Assembly (NCBI RefSeq): GCF_009908295.1 | Contig: NZ_JAAALO010000005.1 | Coordinates: 293,067-357,066 of the forward strand | DNA length: 64,000 bases | Origin: Micromonospora rubida | GTDB lineage: Bacteria; Actinomycetota; Actinomycetes; Mycobacteriales; Micromonosporaceae | Direction of reading: 5' to 3' | Shown here: positions 30,064 through 37,966 of the stretch, piece by piece | Numbering within the stretch: the stretch's first letter is position 1 | Layout of the letters: every line of letters starts with the position of its first letter | Notes under the pieces: model-generated | Told to the model about the DNA's origin: nothing | The model's input: only the letters and a program-made list of their open reading frames with translations | The model's database searches: none | Position numbers and translations under genes: made by a program

Positions 30064-30244
30064 GGTGGCGAAGAGACACCGGCTCGCGGTCCTCGGCAAC
30101 GCGTCAGCGGAGCTGCCGGGATTCTCGGAACTTCTCGCGAAGCTGCCAGCCATACCTTCCCACGCCCCGGCACACGACGGACCCGGACGCTACAGCAGAC
30201 CCCGCCCAGACTGCCCCGGTCCGCAGGCCCCGGCACCGTCGTAA
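30044..30244 (+). CDS. Small hypothetical protein (66 aa), possibly truncated
   Basis: The ATG has a good site (GGAAAGGACGACC) and overlaps the phosphatase end, as translationally coupled genes do. The first 40 residues (MSTPASEVAKRHRLAVLGNA, then LPGFSELLAKLPAI) look like folded protein; the last 25 are Pro-rich and degenerate. This suggests a 5' piece of a longer gene that lost its remainder, followed by about 820 bp without genes. No family recognised. Confidence 0.4.
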   Translation: MSTPASEVAKRHRLAVLGNASAELPGFSELLAKLPAIPSHAPAHDGPGRYSRPRPDCPGPQAPAPS

Positions 30245-30375
30245 GGGTCTCCGGCTGGCAGGCCCCAGGGGATGCGCGCGCCGCCGACACCATCGGCCCC
30301 TGCCGGATCGGCCTTCCGCCGGGTCGGCTCTCGCCGGGTCGGCCCCTGCCGGAGCGGCCTGCCCTCCGTTGGTCG

Positions 30376-30437
30376 CTATGGAGCTGCCCCGTTTGTGCGG
30401 TCGGCGGAGTGGGAGCGTGGACGGGGCAGCTCCATAG
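30376..30437. repeat. Perfect 17 bp inverted repeat with 28-base loop
   Basis: Arms CTATGGAGCTGCCCCGT (30376-30392) and its exact complement (30421-30437). It is far from any gene stop (130 bp after the small frame at 30044), so simple termination is not obvious. It may be a REP/MITE-like dispersed element or the relic of a mobile element end. Confidence 0.6.
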
Positions 30438-30974
30438 GGGCTTGAAGGGCAGGTCCCCGACTGGGTGGGGGTATTCCTCGGGCCGCTACCCGACTGCCCG
30501 GTGCATGGGGCGGCATGGGGCGGCGCCGCGGCGACCTCCCGGGGCATTCGCGGGAGGAGACAAGCTCAGGACCGGTGAGACCGAGGCCCTGGCCAGGATC
30601 TCGGGTCATCCGCAAGGAGCGGAACGCCATTCCCGGAGGGTGGATGAACCTCGGGCGGGATCGGACAATCCGCGACCTTGCCGGGGCCCTGCCCCGGCCC
30701 GACGAGCTGTCTTGGACAACTCGCCACGGGACGGCCGGTCCTGTCTGGGCACCGATGCTTCGCCGGCTCGGAGCAGCCACCCGGACGTGCGCAGGCCGAC
30801 GAGGCACGACGGCTGGCCCTCCCCGCCCGGCGACGGGCGGGCAGCTGCGCAGGTGGCCACCTCCCGGGGAGCCACCGGGCGCGGAAACCACGCCGGCGGA
30901 GCCGTCGATCCATCGTCGTTTCACCGGCTTGCGGCGCAGGTGGGGAGGCTGTTGCCGGTATCAGGAACGCCAAT

Positions 30975-31007
30975 ATGTCGTGACTATTGTTTGTAATGAC
31001 ATACTGA
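30975..31007 (+). promoter_or_regulatory. Candidate GntR operator and promoter of the phytase gene
   Basis: ATGTCGTGAC (30975-30984) matches the ATGTCNTGAC motif also found at 33278 and 41462. An inverted half-site GACAT follows at 30998-31002. GTGACT in the motif could serve as a -35 with TACTGA (31002-31007) as -10, spaced 16 bases. The phytase ATG is about 60 bases further on. Confidence 0.45.
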
Positions 31008-31065
31008 TGTAACGTCCGTCTTCGCAAGGTTCTCCCCCATCCCCGTCCCACGTCCGGGAGGCACA

Positions 31066-32418
31066 ATGCGCTTCAAACCCGATCGTCGTCTGCTGACGGC
31101 GGCCTCGTTCTGCCTGACAGCGGTGGTTGTCGTGGCGTCGACCTCGACGCCGGCCGCCGCCATGGCCGTCCCGACCATCAAGGCGGAACTCGAGACGCCC
31201 ACGCTGTTCGACGACACCGCAGGCGGCAACGCCAATGCCGACGATCCTGCGATCTGGGTGCATCCGACCAACTCGGCCAAGAGTCTGGTGGTGGGAACCG
31301 CCAAGGAAGGCGGCCTGCGGGTCTACAACCTGTCCGGTGGGCTGGTGCAGAGCATCGCGGCACCGGCAGCTCCGGGGCCGGACGACGAGCCCGGCCGGTT
31401 CAACAACGTGGACCTGCTGTACGGGGTCCGGGTCGGTGGCGCCACTGTCGACCTCGCCGTGACGACCGACCGTGGCCGTGACACGCTGCGGGTCTACCGG
31501 ATCAACCCGGCCGGTGGCAGCACGGCGCTCACCGATGTGACGAGCGCGGCGGCTCCGCTGGTGTTCTCCGCGAACGCGGGAGAGGTCAACGACGGGCGCA
31601 CGGCCTACGGGCTGGCGACGTGGAAGGACCGCGCGACCGGGCGCAACTACGCGCTGGTGAGCCAACGGCACGAGACCAGCGTGGCGCTTCTGGAGCTCAC
31701 CGTCACCCCGGCCGGGACCGTCACCTACCACAAGGTTCGCAGCCTCACCCTGCCGCAGAGCTTCGCGCTGCCCAACGGCACCACCTGGACGCCGTGCGAC
31801 GACCCTGGCGACCTGCCGCAGGTCGAGGGCATGGTGGTCGACGCCACCAGCGGTGTGCTCTACGCCGGTCAGGAGGACGTCGGCATCTGGAAGGTGTCGG
31901 CAACCCTGACCGGGACTCCGGTCCTGATGGACAAGGTGAAGGAGTTCGGCCTCCCGCTCGCCTACGACCCGGTGACCGAGGAGTGCTACCAGTCCGGCCC
32001 CGATCCCGGCTACGGTGGCACGCACATCACGGCCGACGTCGAGGGCCTGACCATCTACTACCGGGCCAACGGCAAGGGCTACCTGTTGGCGTCGAGTCAG
32101 GGCGACAACAGCTTCGTGGTGTACCAGCGCTTTGGCGCCAACACCTTCCTCGGCTCGTTCCGGGTCGGGCCGCACTCCGACCCCGCCCACCCGGACGGCT
32201 CGGAAGAGTGCGACGGGGCGATGGTGATGAACGTGCCGCTCGGTGACAGGTTCGACGAGGGCCTGTTCGTCGTTCAGGACGGCTTCGACGGCCCTGAGGT
32301 GCTCGACGGCAATGGCGAGCCGCGCACCACGACGAACTTCAAGTTCGTCGAGTGGGATGACATCGCCGAGGATCTCGATCTGGCTGTCGACCCGACAGGC
32401 TGGAGTCCCCGAAGCTGA
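31066..32418 (+). CDS. Secreted beta-propeller phytase
   Basis: 450 residues from the ATG after GGGAGG. A signal peptide ends near AAA-MAVPT (about 33). The mature part is a six-bladed beta-propeller phytase with the family's calcium-binding and phosphate-site motifs: NADDPAIWVHPTN, GRFNNVDLLYG, TDRGRDTLRVY, ADVEGLTIYYR and LASSQGDNSFVVYQR. Such enzymes remove phosphate groups from phytate (inositol hexakisphosphate) outside the cell, usually calcium-dependent and leaving lower inositol phosphates. Its neighbours are a GntR regulator and a complete inositol catabolic and phosphate-handling cluster, which supports a role in using phytate as both carbon and phosphate. Confidence 0.93.
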   Translation: MRFKPDRRLLTAASFCLTAVVVVASTSTPAAAMAVPTIKAELETPTLFDDTAGGNANADDPAIWVHPTNSAKSLVVGTAKEGGLRVYNLSGGLVQSIAAPAAPGPDDEPGRFNNVDLLYGVRVGGATVDLAVTTDRGRDTLRVYRINPAGGSTALTDVTSAAAPLVFSANAGEVNDGRTAYGLATWKDRATGRNYALVSQRHETSVALLELTVTPAGTVTYHKVRSLTLPQSFALPNGTTWTPCDDPGDLPQVEGMVVDATSGVLYAGQEDVGIWKVSATLTGTPVLMDKVKEFGLPLAYDPVTEECYQSGPDPGYGGTHITADVEGLTIYYRANGKGYLLASSQGDNSFVVYQRFGANTFLGSFRVGPHSDPAHPDGSEECDGAMVMNVPLGDRFDEGLFVVQDGFDGPEVLDGNGEPRTTTNFKFVEWDDIAEDLDLAVDPTGWSPRS

Positions 32419-32423
32419 ACCAA

Positions 32424-32460
32424 CCGTCGCCCGGTCCCGCATCGCGGGGCCGGGCGACGG
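32424..32460. terminator. Bidirectional terminator between phytase and gntR
   Basis: A 17 bp stem with one T-G pair and a 3-base loop; arms begin CCGTCGCCCGG. It starts five bases after the phytase stop and ends 15 bases before the stop of the convergent gntR gene. Confidence 0.8.
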
Positions 32461-32474
32461 TGCGTGCGTCACGA

Positions 32475-33215
32475 TCAGCGCTCGACGAGTGCGATCTCGA
32501 AGGTGTACAGCGTCGCCCGATAGACGTGCGAGCCGTATTCGACGGCACGGCCGTTGTCGTCGTACGTCGTGCGGCTCATCGTCAGCAGCGGTGCGCCACG
32601 CCGCTCGTGCAGCAGCTTCGCCTCCGCGAGGGTCGCGGCGCGCGCGCCGATGCGCTGGTTGGCGACCCGCATGTGGACGGCGGCGGCGCGCAACATCTCG
32701 TAGAGGCCACGCTGCTCCAGCCGTTCGACGGTGAGGTCGGTCAGCCCGTCCGGCAGCCAGTTGTGCATGATCGCCAGGGGTTCCCCCTGCGCGCACCGCA
32801 GCCGCTGCAGGTGCACCACCTCGGTGCCCGGTGGGACTCGCAGGGCGACGGCGACGTCGTCCTCGGCCGGAACACGAGCCATGTTGAGCACGGTGGTGGT
32901 GGGCCGCTTGCTGGCCAGCGCCAGGTCGTCGTAGAGACTCGACAACTCGACCGACCGTTTCACCATGCTGTGCACGACCTGCGTGCCGACCCCGCGCTTG
33001 CGCACCAGCAGCCCTTTGTCGACGAGGTGCTGGATGGCCTGCCGCATGGTCGGGCGGGACAGGCCCATCTGATCGGCGAGCTGGATCTCGTTGTCCAGCC
33101 GGTGGCCGGCGGGCAGGGTGCCGGCGTCGATCATCGCCTCAATCTGCTGGGCGACCTGGAAGTACAACGGGACCGGACTCGTCCGGTCGAGCGTGATCGA
33201 CAGGGAGTTGGTCAA
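32475..33215 (-). CDS. GntR/HutC-family transcriptional regulator of the inositol genes
   Basis: 246 residues. The TTG at LTNSLSITL was chosen because GAGGAACCA precedes it; an upstream in-frame TTG has no site. The N-terminal winged helix is typical (PLYFQVAQQIEAMIDAGTLP, then LADQMGLSRPTMRQAIQHLV). The C-terminal UTRA ligand-binding domain (about 95-246; VHLQRLRCAQGEPLAIMHNW) is the HutC type. It is divergent from iolG across about 170 bp that hold two palindromes overlapping the iol promoter. Position suggests it represses the iol operon and is released by an inositol-derived ligand. A copy of the same motif at 41462 and 30975 extends the likely regulon. Confidence 0.92.
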   Translation of the reverse strand: MTNSLSITLDRTSPVPLYFQVAQQIEAMIDAGTLPAGHRLDNEIQLADQMGLSRPTMRQAIQHLVDKGLLVRKRGVGTQVVHSMVKRSVELSSLYDDLALASKRPTTTVLNMARVPAEDDVAVALRVPPGTEVVHLQRLRCAQGEPLAIMHNWLPDGLTDLTVERLEQRGLYEMLRAAAVHMRVANQRIGARAATLAEAKLLHERRGAPLLTMSRTTYDDNGRAVEYGSHVYRATLYTFEIALVER

Positions 33216-33268
33216 TGGTTCCTCACGCTTCGTCGCAGACCCTGATGCTGACAACCAACAAGTTAGCA

Positions 33269-33323
33269 GACATCAGAATGTCCTGACAAAGTCTTGACTT
33301 CGGTGTGTGACGGGGACTACGAA
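33269..33323 (+). promoter_or_regulatory. iol operon promoter with overlapping GntR operators
   Basis: Half-sites GACAT-CAGA-ATGTC (33269-33282) merge into TGTCCTGACA (33279-33288), directly followed by AGTCTTGACT (33290-33299). TTGACT inside the last forms the -35; TACGAA (33318-33323) is the -10, 18 bases on. A bound repressor would cover the -35. The shared core with the other sites is ATGTCNTGAC (33278-33287). Confidence 0.65.
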
Positions 33324-33387
33324 TCATGGCATGCATCGTGCTGGCGCCTGCCGCCACCGGTGTTCAACACGTGGGAGGTATTCGTTC

Positions 33388-34431
33388 ATGCGCATTGGAC
33401 TGCTCGGCGTCGGACGCATCGGTGCGACACACGCCCAGTTGCTCGCGAGTCACCCCGAGGTGACCGAGCTCGTGCTCGGCGACGTCATGCCCGAGCGCGC
33501 TCGTGACGTGGCAGAACAGCTTGGCGTACGCGCTGTCGGTCCGATCGACGAGGTGTTCGCCACGCCGCTCGACGGCATCGTCATCGCCACGCCCACGGCC
33601 ACGCACGCCGACCTGATCGAGCGCGGGGTCGACGCCGGGCTGACCGTGTTCTGCGAGAAGCCGGTCGCGGCCGATCTGGCCCGCACGGTCGAGATCGCCC
33701 AGCGGGTGGCGGCGGCCGACGGCCGGGTGCAGGTGGGGTTCCAGCGCCGTTTCGACGCGGGTTACCGAGCGGCCAGGGAGGCGCTGCGCAGCGGCGCGGT
33801 CGGCACCCTGCACCGGCTGCATCTGCTCACGGCCGATCCGACGCCTCCGCCGGCCGAGTACATCCCCCTGTCCGGCGGCATCTTCCGCGACTGCCACATC
33901 CATGACTTCGACATCGCCCTCTGGCTGACCGGCCAGGAGGTCGTCGAGGTCTACGCCACCGGCGCGAACCGGGGTGCCAGCATCTTCGCCGAGGCAAGCG
34001 ACGTCGACACCTCCGTGGCCATTCTGACGTTCGCCGACGGCACCCTTGCGACCCTGCAGGGCTCGCGGTACAACGGCGGCGGCTACGACGTGCGGGCCGA
34101 ACTGGCCGGCACCGAGTCGACCTTCGTCGTCGGCCTTGACGACCGGGCGCCGCTGCGCTCGGCCGAACCCGGTGTCAGCTATCCCAGCGGTGCGCCGTGG
34201 CCGGACTTCTGGCAGCGCTTCAGCGCGTCCTACACGGCGGAGATGAACGCGTTCCTCGACTACGTGGCCGGTCGGCGTAGCAGCGCGTGCACCGTTTCCG
34301 AGGCGCTCGAGGCGCTCTACATCGCCGAGGCCGCCGACCGCTCGCGGCGTGAGCGCCGGCCCGTGCGGATCGAGGAGATCCGCGCCGGCAGCCCCGCGAA
34401 CGGGCTGAAGCACTCGGCGGTGCTGGCATGA
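33388..34431 (+). CDS. iolG: Inositol 2-dehydrogenase (Gfo/Idh/MocA family)
   Basis: 347 residues from the ATG with GGGAGGT ten bases upstream. The NAD-binding Rossmann motif GVGRIGATHAQ is at the N-terminus; CEKPVAAD near 95 contains the conserved Lys, and DCHIHDFDIALWLTG carries the Asp and His of the catalytic Lys-Asp-His set. It oxidises myo-inositol to scyllo-inosose (2-keto-myo-inositol) in the cytosol, the first step of the pathway. First gene of a tight operon, overlapping iolE by 4 bases. The promoter has operators for the divergent GntR protein. Confidence 0.93.
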   Translation: MRIGLLGVGRIGATHAQLLASHPEVTELVLGDVMPERARDVAEQLGVRAVGPIDEVFATPLDGIVIATPTATHADLIERGVDAGLTVFCEKPVAADLARTVEIAQRVAAADGRVQVGFQRRFDAGYRAAREALRSGAVGTLHRLHLLTADPTPPPAEYIPLSGGIFRDCHIHDFDIALWLTGQEVVEVYATGANRGASIFAEASDVDTSVAILTFADGTLATLQGSRYNGGGYDVRAELAGTESTFVVGLDDRAPLRSAEPGVSYPSGAPWPDFWQRFSASYTAEMNAFLDYVAGRRSSACTVSEALEALYIAEAADRSRRERRPVRIEEIRAGSPANGLKHSAVLA

Positions 34432-35297
34432 CGCGGCGGCTGGCGGGCGCGCCCATTTCCTGGGGCGTGTGTGAGGTGCCCGGCTGGGGCCACCAGTTGG
34501 ACGTGGACCGGGTGTTGGCGGAGATGGCGGCACTCGGGTTGACGGCCAGCGAGTTCGGCCCGGACGGGTTCCTGCCCGCAGACGGCGCGGCCCGCCGGGA
34601 GACGCTGCGACGGCACGGGCTGCGGGCCGTCGGCGGGTTCCTGCCGGTGGTGCTGCACGAGGCGACCCAGGATCTGGTGCCGGAGGTCACCGCCGCCCTG
34701 CGGCAGTTCCGGGCGGCGGACGCGGGTGTCCTCGTCCTCGCCGCGGCGACCGGTCTCGACGGATACGACTCCCGCCCGGAGCTCGACGCCGACGGCTGGC
34801 GGACCCTGCTGTCGAACCTCGACCTGCTGGATCGGGTGGCCGCCGACGCCGGCGTGACCGCCACGCTGCACCCGCACGTCGGCACCATGATCGAGGGACC
34901 GGAGGAGATCGAGCGGCTGCTCGACGGCTCCAACATCGGGCTCTGCCTGGACACCGGTCATGTGCTGGCCGGCGGCGGCGATCCGGTGCGGCTGGCCGGC
35001 CAGGCCGCGGCGCGGGTGCGACACGTGCACCTCAAGGACGTCGATGCCGCGCAGGCCCAGCGGGTCCGCGCCGGTGCGGTGAGCTACCGCGACGCAGTCG
35101 CGCAGGGCCTCTACCGCCCGCTCGGCCAGGGCGACGTGGACATCGCCGCCATCGTCGCCTCGCTGGAGGAGGCCGGTTACGCCGGTTGGTACGTGCTGGA
35201 GCAGGACCTCGTCCTGGACCGGGAACCGCCGGCCGGGGCCGGACCGGTCACCGAGGTTGCCGCCTGCCTGGCCTATCTGCGGGGACTGCCGTCGTGA
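34428..35297 (+). CDS. iolE: Inosose dehydratase (TIM-barrel)
   Basis: 289 residues, a xylose-isomerase-like TIM barrel. The opening APISWGVCEVPGWG is the IolE hallmark; the metal-binding pattern includes TATLHPHVGTMIE, LCLDTGHVLAG and HVHLKDVD. It dehydrates 2-keto-myo-inositol to the trihydroxycyclohexane-dione that IolD opens. The start overlaps iolG by ATGA and the end overlaps iolC by GTGA, consistent with translational coupling. Confidence 0.92.
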   Translation: MTRRLAGAPISWGVCEVPGWGHQLDVDRVLAEMAALGLTASEFGPDGFLPADGAARRETLRRHGLRAVGGFLPVVLHEATQDLVPEVTAALRQFRAADAGVLVLAAATGLDGYDSRPELDADGWRTLLSNLDLLDRVAADAGVTATLHPHVGTMIEGPEEIERLLDGSNIGLCLDTGHVLAGGGDPVRLAGQAAARVRHVHLKDVDAAQAQRVRAGAVSYRDAVAQGLYRPLGQGDVDIAAIVASLEEAGYAGWYVLEQDLVLDREPPAGAGPVTEVAACLAYLRGLPS

Positions 35298-36247
35298 CCG
35301 GCTTCGACCTCATCACCGTCGGTAGGTGCGGCGTCGACCTCTACCCGCTGCGGTCCGGTGTCCCGCTGTCCGAGGTGGACACCTTCGGCCGGTTCCTCGG
35401 CGGGTCGCCGACCAACGTCGCGGTCGCCGCCGCCCGACTGGGACGGCACGTCGCGGTGGTGACGCGCACCGGAGACGACCCGTTCGGCGACTTCGTGCGC
35501 ACCGCGCTCAAGGAATACGGGGTCGACGACCGGTTCGTCCGGCCGGTGCCGATCCTCAAGACACCGATCACCTTCTGTGAGATCTTCCCGCCGGACAACT
35601 TTCCGCTGTACTTCTACCGCGAGCCCAAGGCTCCCGACCTGGAGATCGCCGCGCAGGAGCTGGACCTGGACGCGCTCGGCGCGGCGCGGATCGTCTGGCT
35701 CACCGGCACCGGCCTGTGTGCCGAGCCCAGCCGCGCCGCACTGCACGCGGTGCTCGCCCATCGCCGTGGACCGACCGTGCTGGACCTGGACTATCGGCCG
35801 ATGTTCTGGCCCTCGGCCACGGAGGCCACCGGGCGCTACCGGGCCGCGCTCGCCAGTGGCGCGGTGAGCGTGGCTGTCGGCAACCGTGAGGAGTGCGCCG
35901 TGGCCACCGGTGAGGATGATCCGGAGCGGGCCGCGCAGGCGCTGCTCGACTTCGGTGTCGCCCTGGCCGTGGTCAAGCTCGGGCCCGAGGGAGTGCTCGG
36001 CCGCACGGCCGACGGCCAGCGGGTACGGGTGCCACCCACCCCGGTCGAGGTGGTCAACGGCCTGGGCGCCGGCGACGCCTTCGGCGGTGCGCTCTGCCAC
36101 GGCATGCTCGCCGGCTGGCCGCTGCGTCACACCCTGCGGTACGCCAGCACGGCGGGCGCCATCGTCGCCTCTCGGCTGGCCTGCTCCGCCGCCATGCCCA
36201 CCGCCGACGAGGTGTCGGCCCTGCTCGGGGAGAATCCGGATGTCTGA
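35294..36247 (+). CDS. iolC: 5-dehydro-2-deoxygluconokinase (PfkB family)
   Basis: 317 residues from GTG overlapping iolE. PfkB family: GGSPTNVAVAAARLG near the N-terminus and the C-terminal ATP/catalytic signature VNGLGAGDAFGGAL with the catalytic Asp. FDLITVGRCGVDLYP at the start is typical of IolC. It phosphorylates 5-dehydro-2-deoxygluconate (DKG) to DKGP. It overlaps the following aldolase gene by 8 bases. Confidence 0.93.
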   Translation: MTGFDLITVGRCGVDLYPLRSGVPLSEVDTFGRFLGGSPTNVAVAAARLGRHVAVVTRTGDDPFGDFVRTALKEYGVDDRFVRPVPILKTPITFCEIFPPDNFPLYFYREPKAPDLEIAAQELDLDALGAARIVWLTGTGLCAEPSRAALHAVLAHRRGPTVLDLDYRPMFWPSATEATGRYRAALASGAVSVAVGNREECAVATGEDDPERAAQALLDFGVALAVVKLGPEGVLGRTADGQRVRVPPTPVEVVNGLGAGDAFGGALCHGMLAGWPLRHTLRYASTAGAIVASRLACSAAMPTADEVSALLGENPDV

Positions 36248-37109
36248 TGCCAGTGCCCACATCGGTGACCTGGTCCGACGCCGCGCCAGCCGACCCGCCG
36301 TGGTCGCGGAGTCCGCGCGGTCCCGGCGGCGGCTGTCCGACTGGGGTGACCAGCGGCTGATGATCATCGCTGCGGACCACCCGGCCCGCGGCACGATCGG
36401 GGTCCGGGACCGGGCCGACGCGATGGCCAGCCGGGCCGACCTGCTCGACCGGCTCTGCGTAGCGCTTGCCCGCCCCGGCGTGCACGGCGTGCTCGCCACC
36501 GCCGACATCGTCGAGGACCTCATGCTCCTCGGCGTCCTGGACGACAAGCTCGTCATCGGATCGATGAACCGTGGCGGCATCACCGGCTCGGTGTTCGAGC
36601 TGGACGACCGGTTCACCGGCTACGACGCCGAGACGATCGCCGCGATGAACTTCGACGGCGGCAAGATGCTGTGCCGCATCGACCTCAACGACCCGGGCAC
36701 GGTCAACACCCTGGAGGCGTGCGGCCGGGCGGTGACGGCGCTGGCCGGGCGCGGCCTGATGGCGATGGTCGAGCCGCTGCCGGTGAGCCGGGTCGACGGC
36801 CGGACGCAGCTCGACCAGCGCCCCGAGTCGCTCATCCGGGCGATCGGCATCGGTCAGGCGCTCGGCGCGACCTCGGCGTACACCTGGTTGAAGATCCCGG
36901 TCGTCGAGGAGATGGACCGGGTCCTCGACGCCACCACGCTGCCCGTGCTGCTGCTCGGCGGTGAGGCGCCGCCCGAGCAGGCCTACGCCGGTTGGCAGAA
37001 GGCGCTGGAGCTGCCCGGCGTGCGCGGGCTGGTGGCCGGACGCGCGCTGCTCTACCCGGCCGACGACGATGTGGCGGCCGCCGTCGACGCGGCCACCGCC
37101 CTGCTGTGA
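36240..37109 (+). CDS. Aldolase-like (beta/alpha)8 protein of inositol clusters (Cgl0158 family)
   Basis: 289 residues from the ATG that overlaps the iolC end. The sequence has the class-I aldolase TIM-barrel look: QRLMIIAADHPARGTIG at strand 1, GKMLCRIDLNDPG, and LKIPVVEEMD with a Lys after a strand, the usual Schiff-base position. Genes of this family sit in actinobacterial inositol clusters where Bacillus has IolJ, the enzyme that splits 2-deoxy-5-keto-gluconate-6-phosphate into dihydroxyacetone phosphate and malonate semialdehyde. Position and fold suggest the same reaction; direct evidence is lacking. Confidence 0.8.
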   Translation: MSDASAHIGDLVRRRASRPAVVAESARSRRRLSDWGDQRLMIIAADHPARGTIGVRDRADAMASRADLLDRLCVALARPGVHGVLATADIVEDLMLLGVLDDKLVIGSMNRGGITGSVFELDDRFTGYDAETIAAMNFDGGKMLCRIDLNDPGTVNTLEACGRAVTALAGRGLMAMVEPLPVSRVDGRTQLDQRPESLIRAIGIGQALGATSAYTWLKIPVVEEMDRVLDATTLPVLLLGGEAPPEQAYAGWQKALELPGVRGLVAGRALLYPADDDVAAAVDAATALL

Positions 37110-37966
37110 AGGCGGTGACTGCGGTGCACATTTCTCGGGGCGCTACGACGACACCTGGGTGGACGGTCCAGGTGACACCGGAAGCAGCCGGTTGGACCTA
37201 CTGCGGGCTGCGGGTGTTGGACCTGGAGCCCGGTCAGACGCGCGTCTTCACCACCGGTGACGACGAGATGCTGGTGCTGCCGCTGACCGGTTCGGCACTG
37301 GTCGACTGCGACGGGACGCGGTTCGAGCTCGTCGGCCGGACCAGCGTCTTCGACCGGGTCAGCGACTTCTGCTACCTGCCGATCGGGGCGCGGGTGGAGG
37401 TGTCCAGCACGACAGGTGGGCGGTTCGCGCTGCCGTCGGCGCGGGCCGGACGCCGGCTGCCCCCGCGTTACGGCCCGGCCGAGCAGGTGCCGGTGGAGGT
37501 GCGTGGGGCGGGGACGGCGAGCCGCCAGGTGAACAACTTCTGCGCCCCGGACGCTTTCGACTGCGACAGGCTCGTCGCCGTCGAGCTGCTCACCCCGGGC
37601 GGGAACTGGTCGTCGTACCCACCGCACAAGCACGACACCGAGGCTCCCGGCGAGGCGGTTCTCGAGGAGATCTACTACTTCGAGACGCGCGGCCTGGCCT
37701 ACCAGCGGGTGTACGGCACCACCAGCGTGCTGGCCGAGGTCGGTGCCGGCGACGTCGTCCTGGTGCCGAACGGCTACCACGGGCCCTCGATGGCCGCCCC
37801 CGGCTACGACCTCTACTACCTGAACGTCCTGGCCGGCCCGGCCACCGAGCGGTCGATGGCCTGCGCCGACGACCCCGCGCACGGGTGGATTCGCAGCTCC
37901 TGGTCCGGCCAGCCGGTCGACCCACGCGTACCGATGACGACCTATCTGGGGAGGACCGGCGCATGA
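37106..37966 (+). CDS. iolB: 5-deoxy-glucuronate isomerase
   Basis: 286 residues from the GTG overlapping the aldolase stop. Two cupin halves: EMLVLPLTGSALVDCDG and the C-terminal PPHKHDTE ... EEIYYFE ... NGYHGPSMAAPGYDLYYLN, which supply the metal ligands (His, His, Glu, His) of the IolB/KduI fold. It isomerises 5-deoxy-glucuronate to 5-dehydro-2-deoxygluconate, the IolC substrate. The stop overlaps iolD by ATGA. Confidence 0.93.
   Translation: MKAVTAVHISRGATTTPGWTVQVTPEAAGWTYCGLRVLDLEPGQTRVFTTGDDEMLVLPLTGSALVDCDGTRFELVGRTSVFDRVSDFCYLPIGARVEVSSTTGGRFALPSARAGRRLPPRYGPAEQVPVEVRGAGTASRQVNNFCAPDAFDCDRLVAVELLTPGGNWSSYPPHKHDTEAPGEAVLEEIYYFETRGLAYQRVYGTTSVLAEVGAGDVVLVPNGYHGPSMAAPGYDLYYLNVLAGPATERSMACADDPAHGWIRSSWSGQPVDPRVPMTTYLGRTGA

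Larger units (their letters stand above)
30245..31065. other. Gene-poor stretch with long inverted repeat and phytase promoter region
   Basis: 821 bp. Several overlapping frames exist on both strands, but all are Arg/Pro/Gly-rich with no family features. The left end has short repeats of CCGGGTCGGC type, then a perfect inverted repeat (30376-30437). The right end drops in GC at about 30970-31015, where the candidate phytase operator lies. The content is consistent with a decayed gene or insertion remnant. Confidence 0.5.

Noticed and set aside
30376..30996. Overlapping frames of 100-195 codons in the gene-poor stretch before the phytase
   Set aside because: Composition is that of random GC-rich frames, several overlap on both strands, and none has a convincing site or domain.
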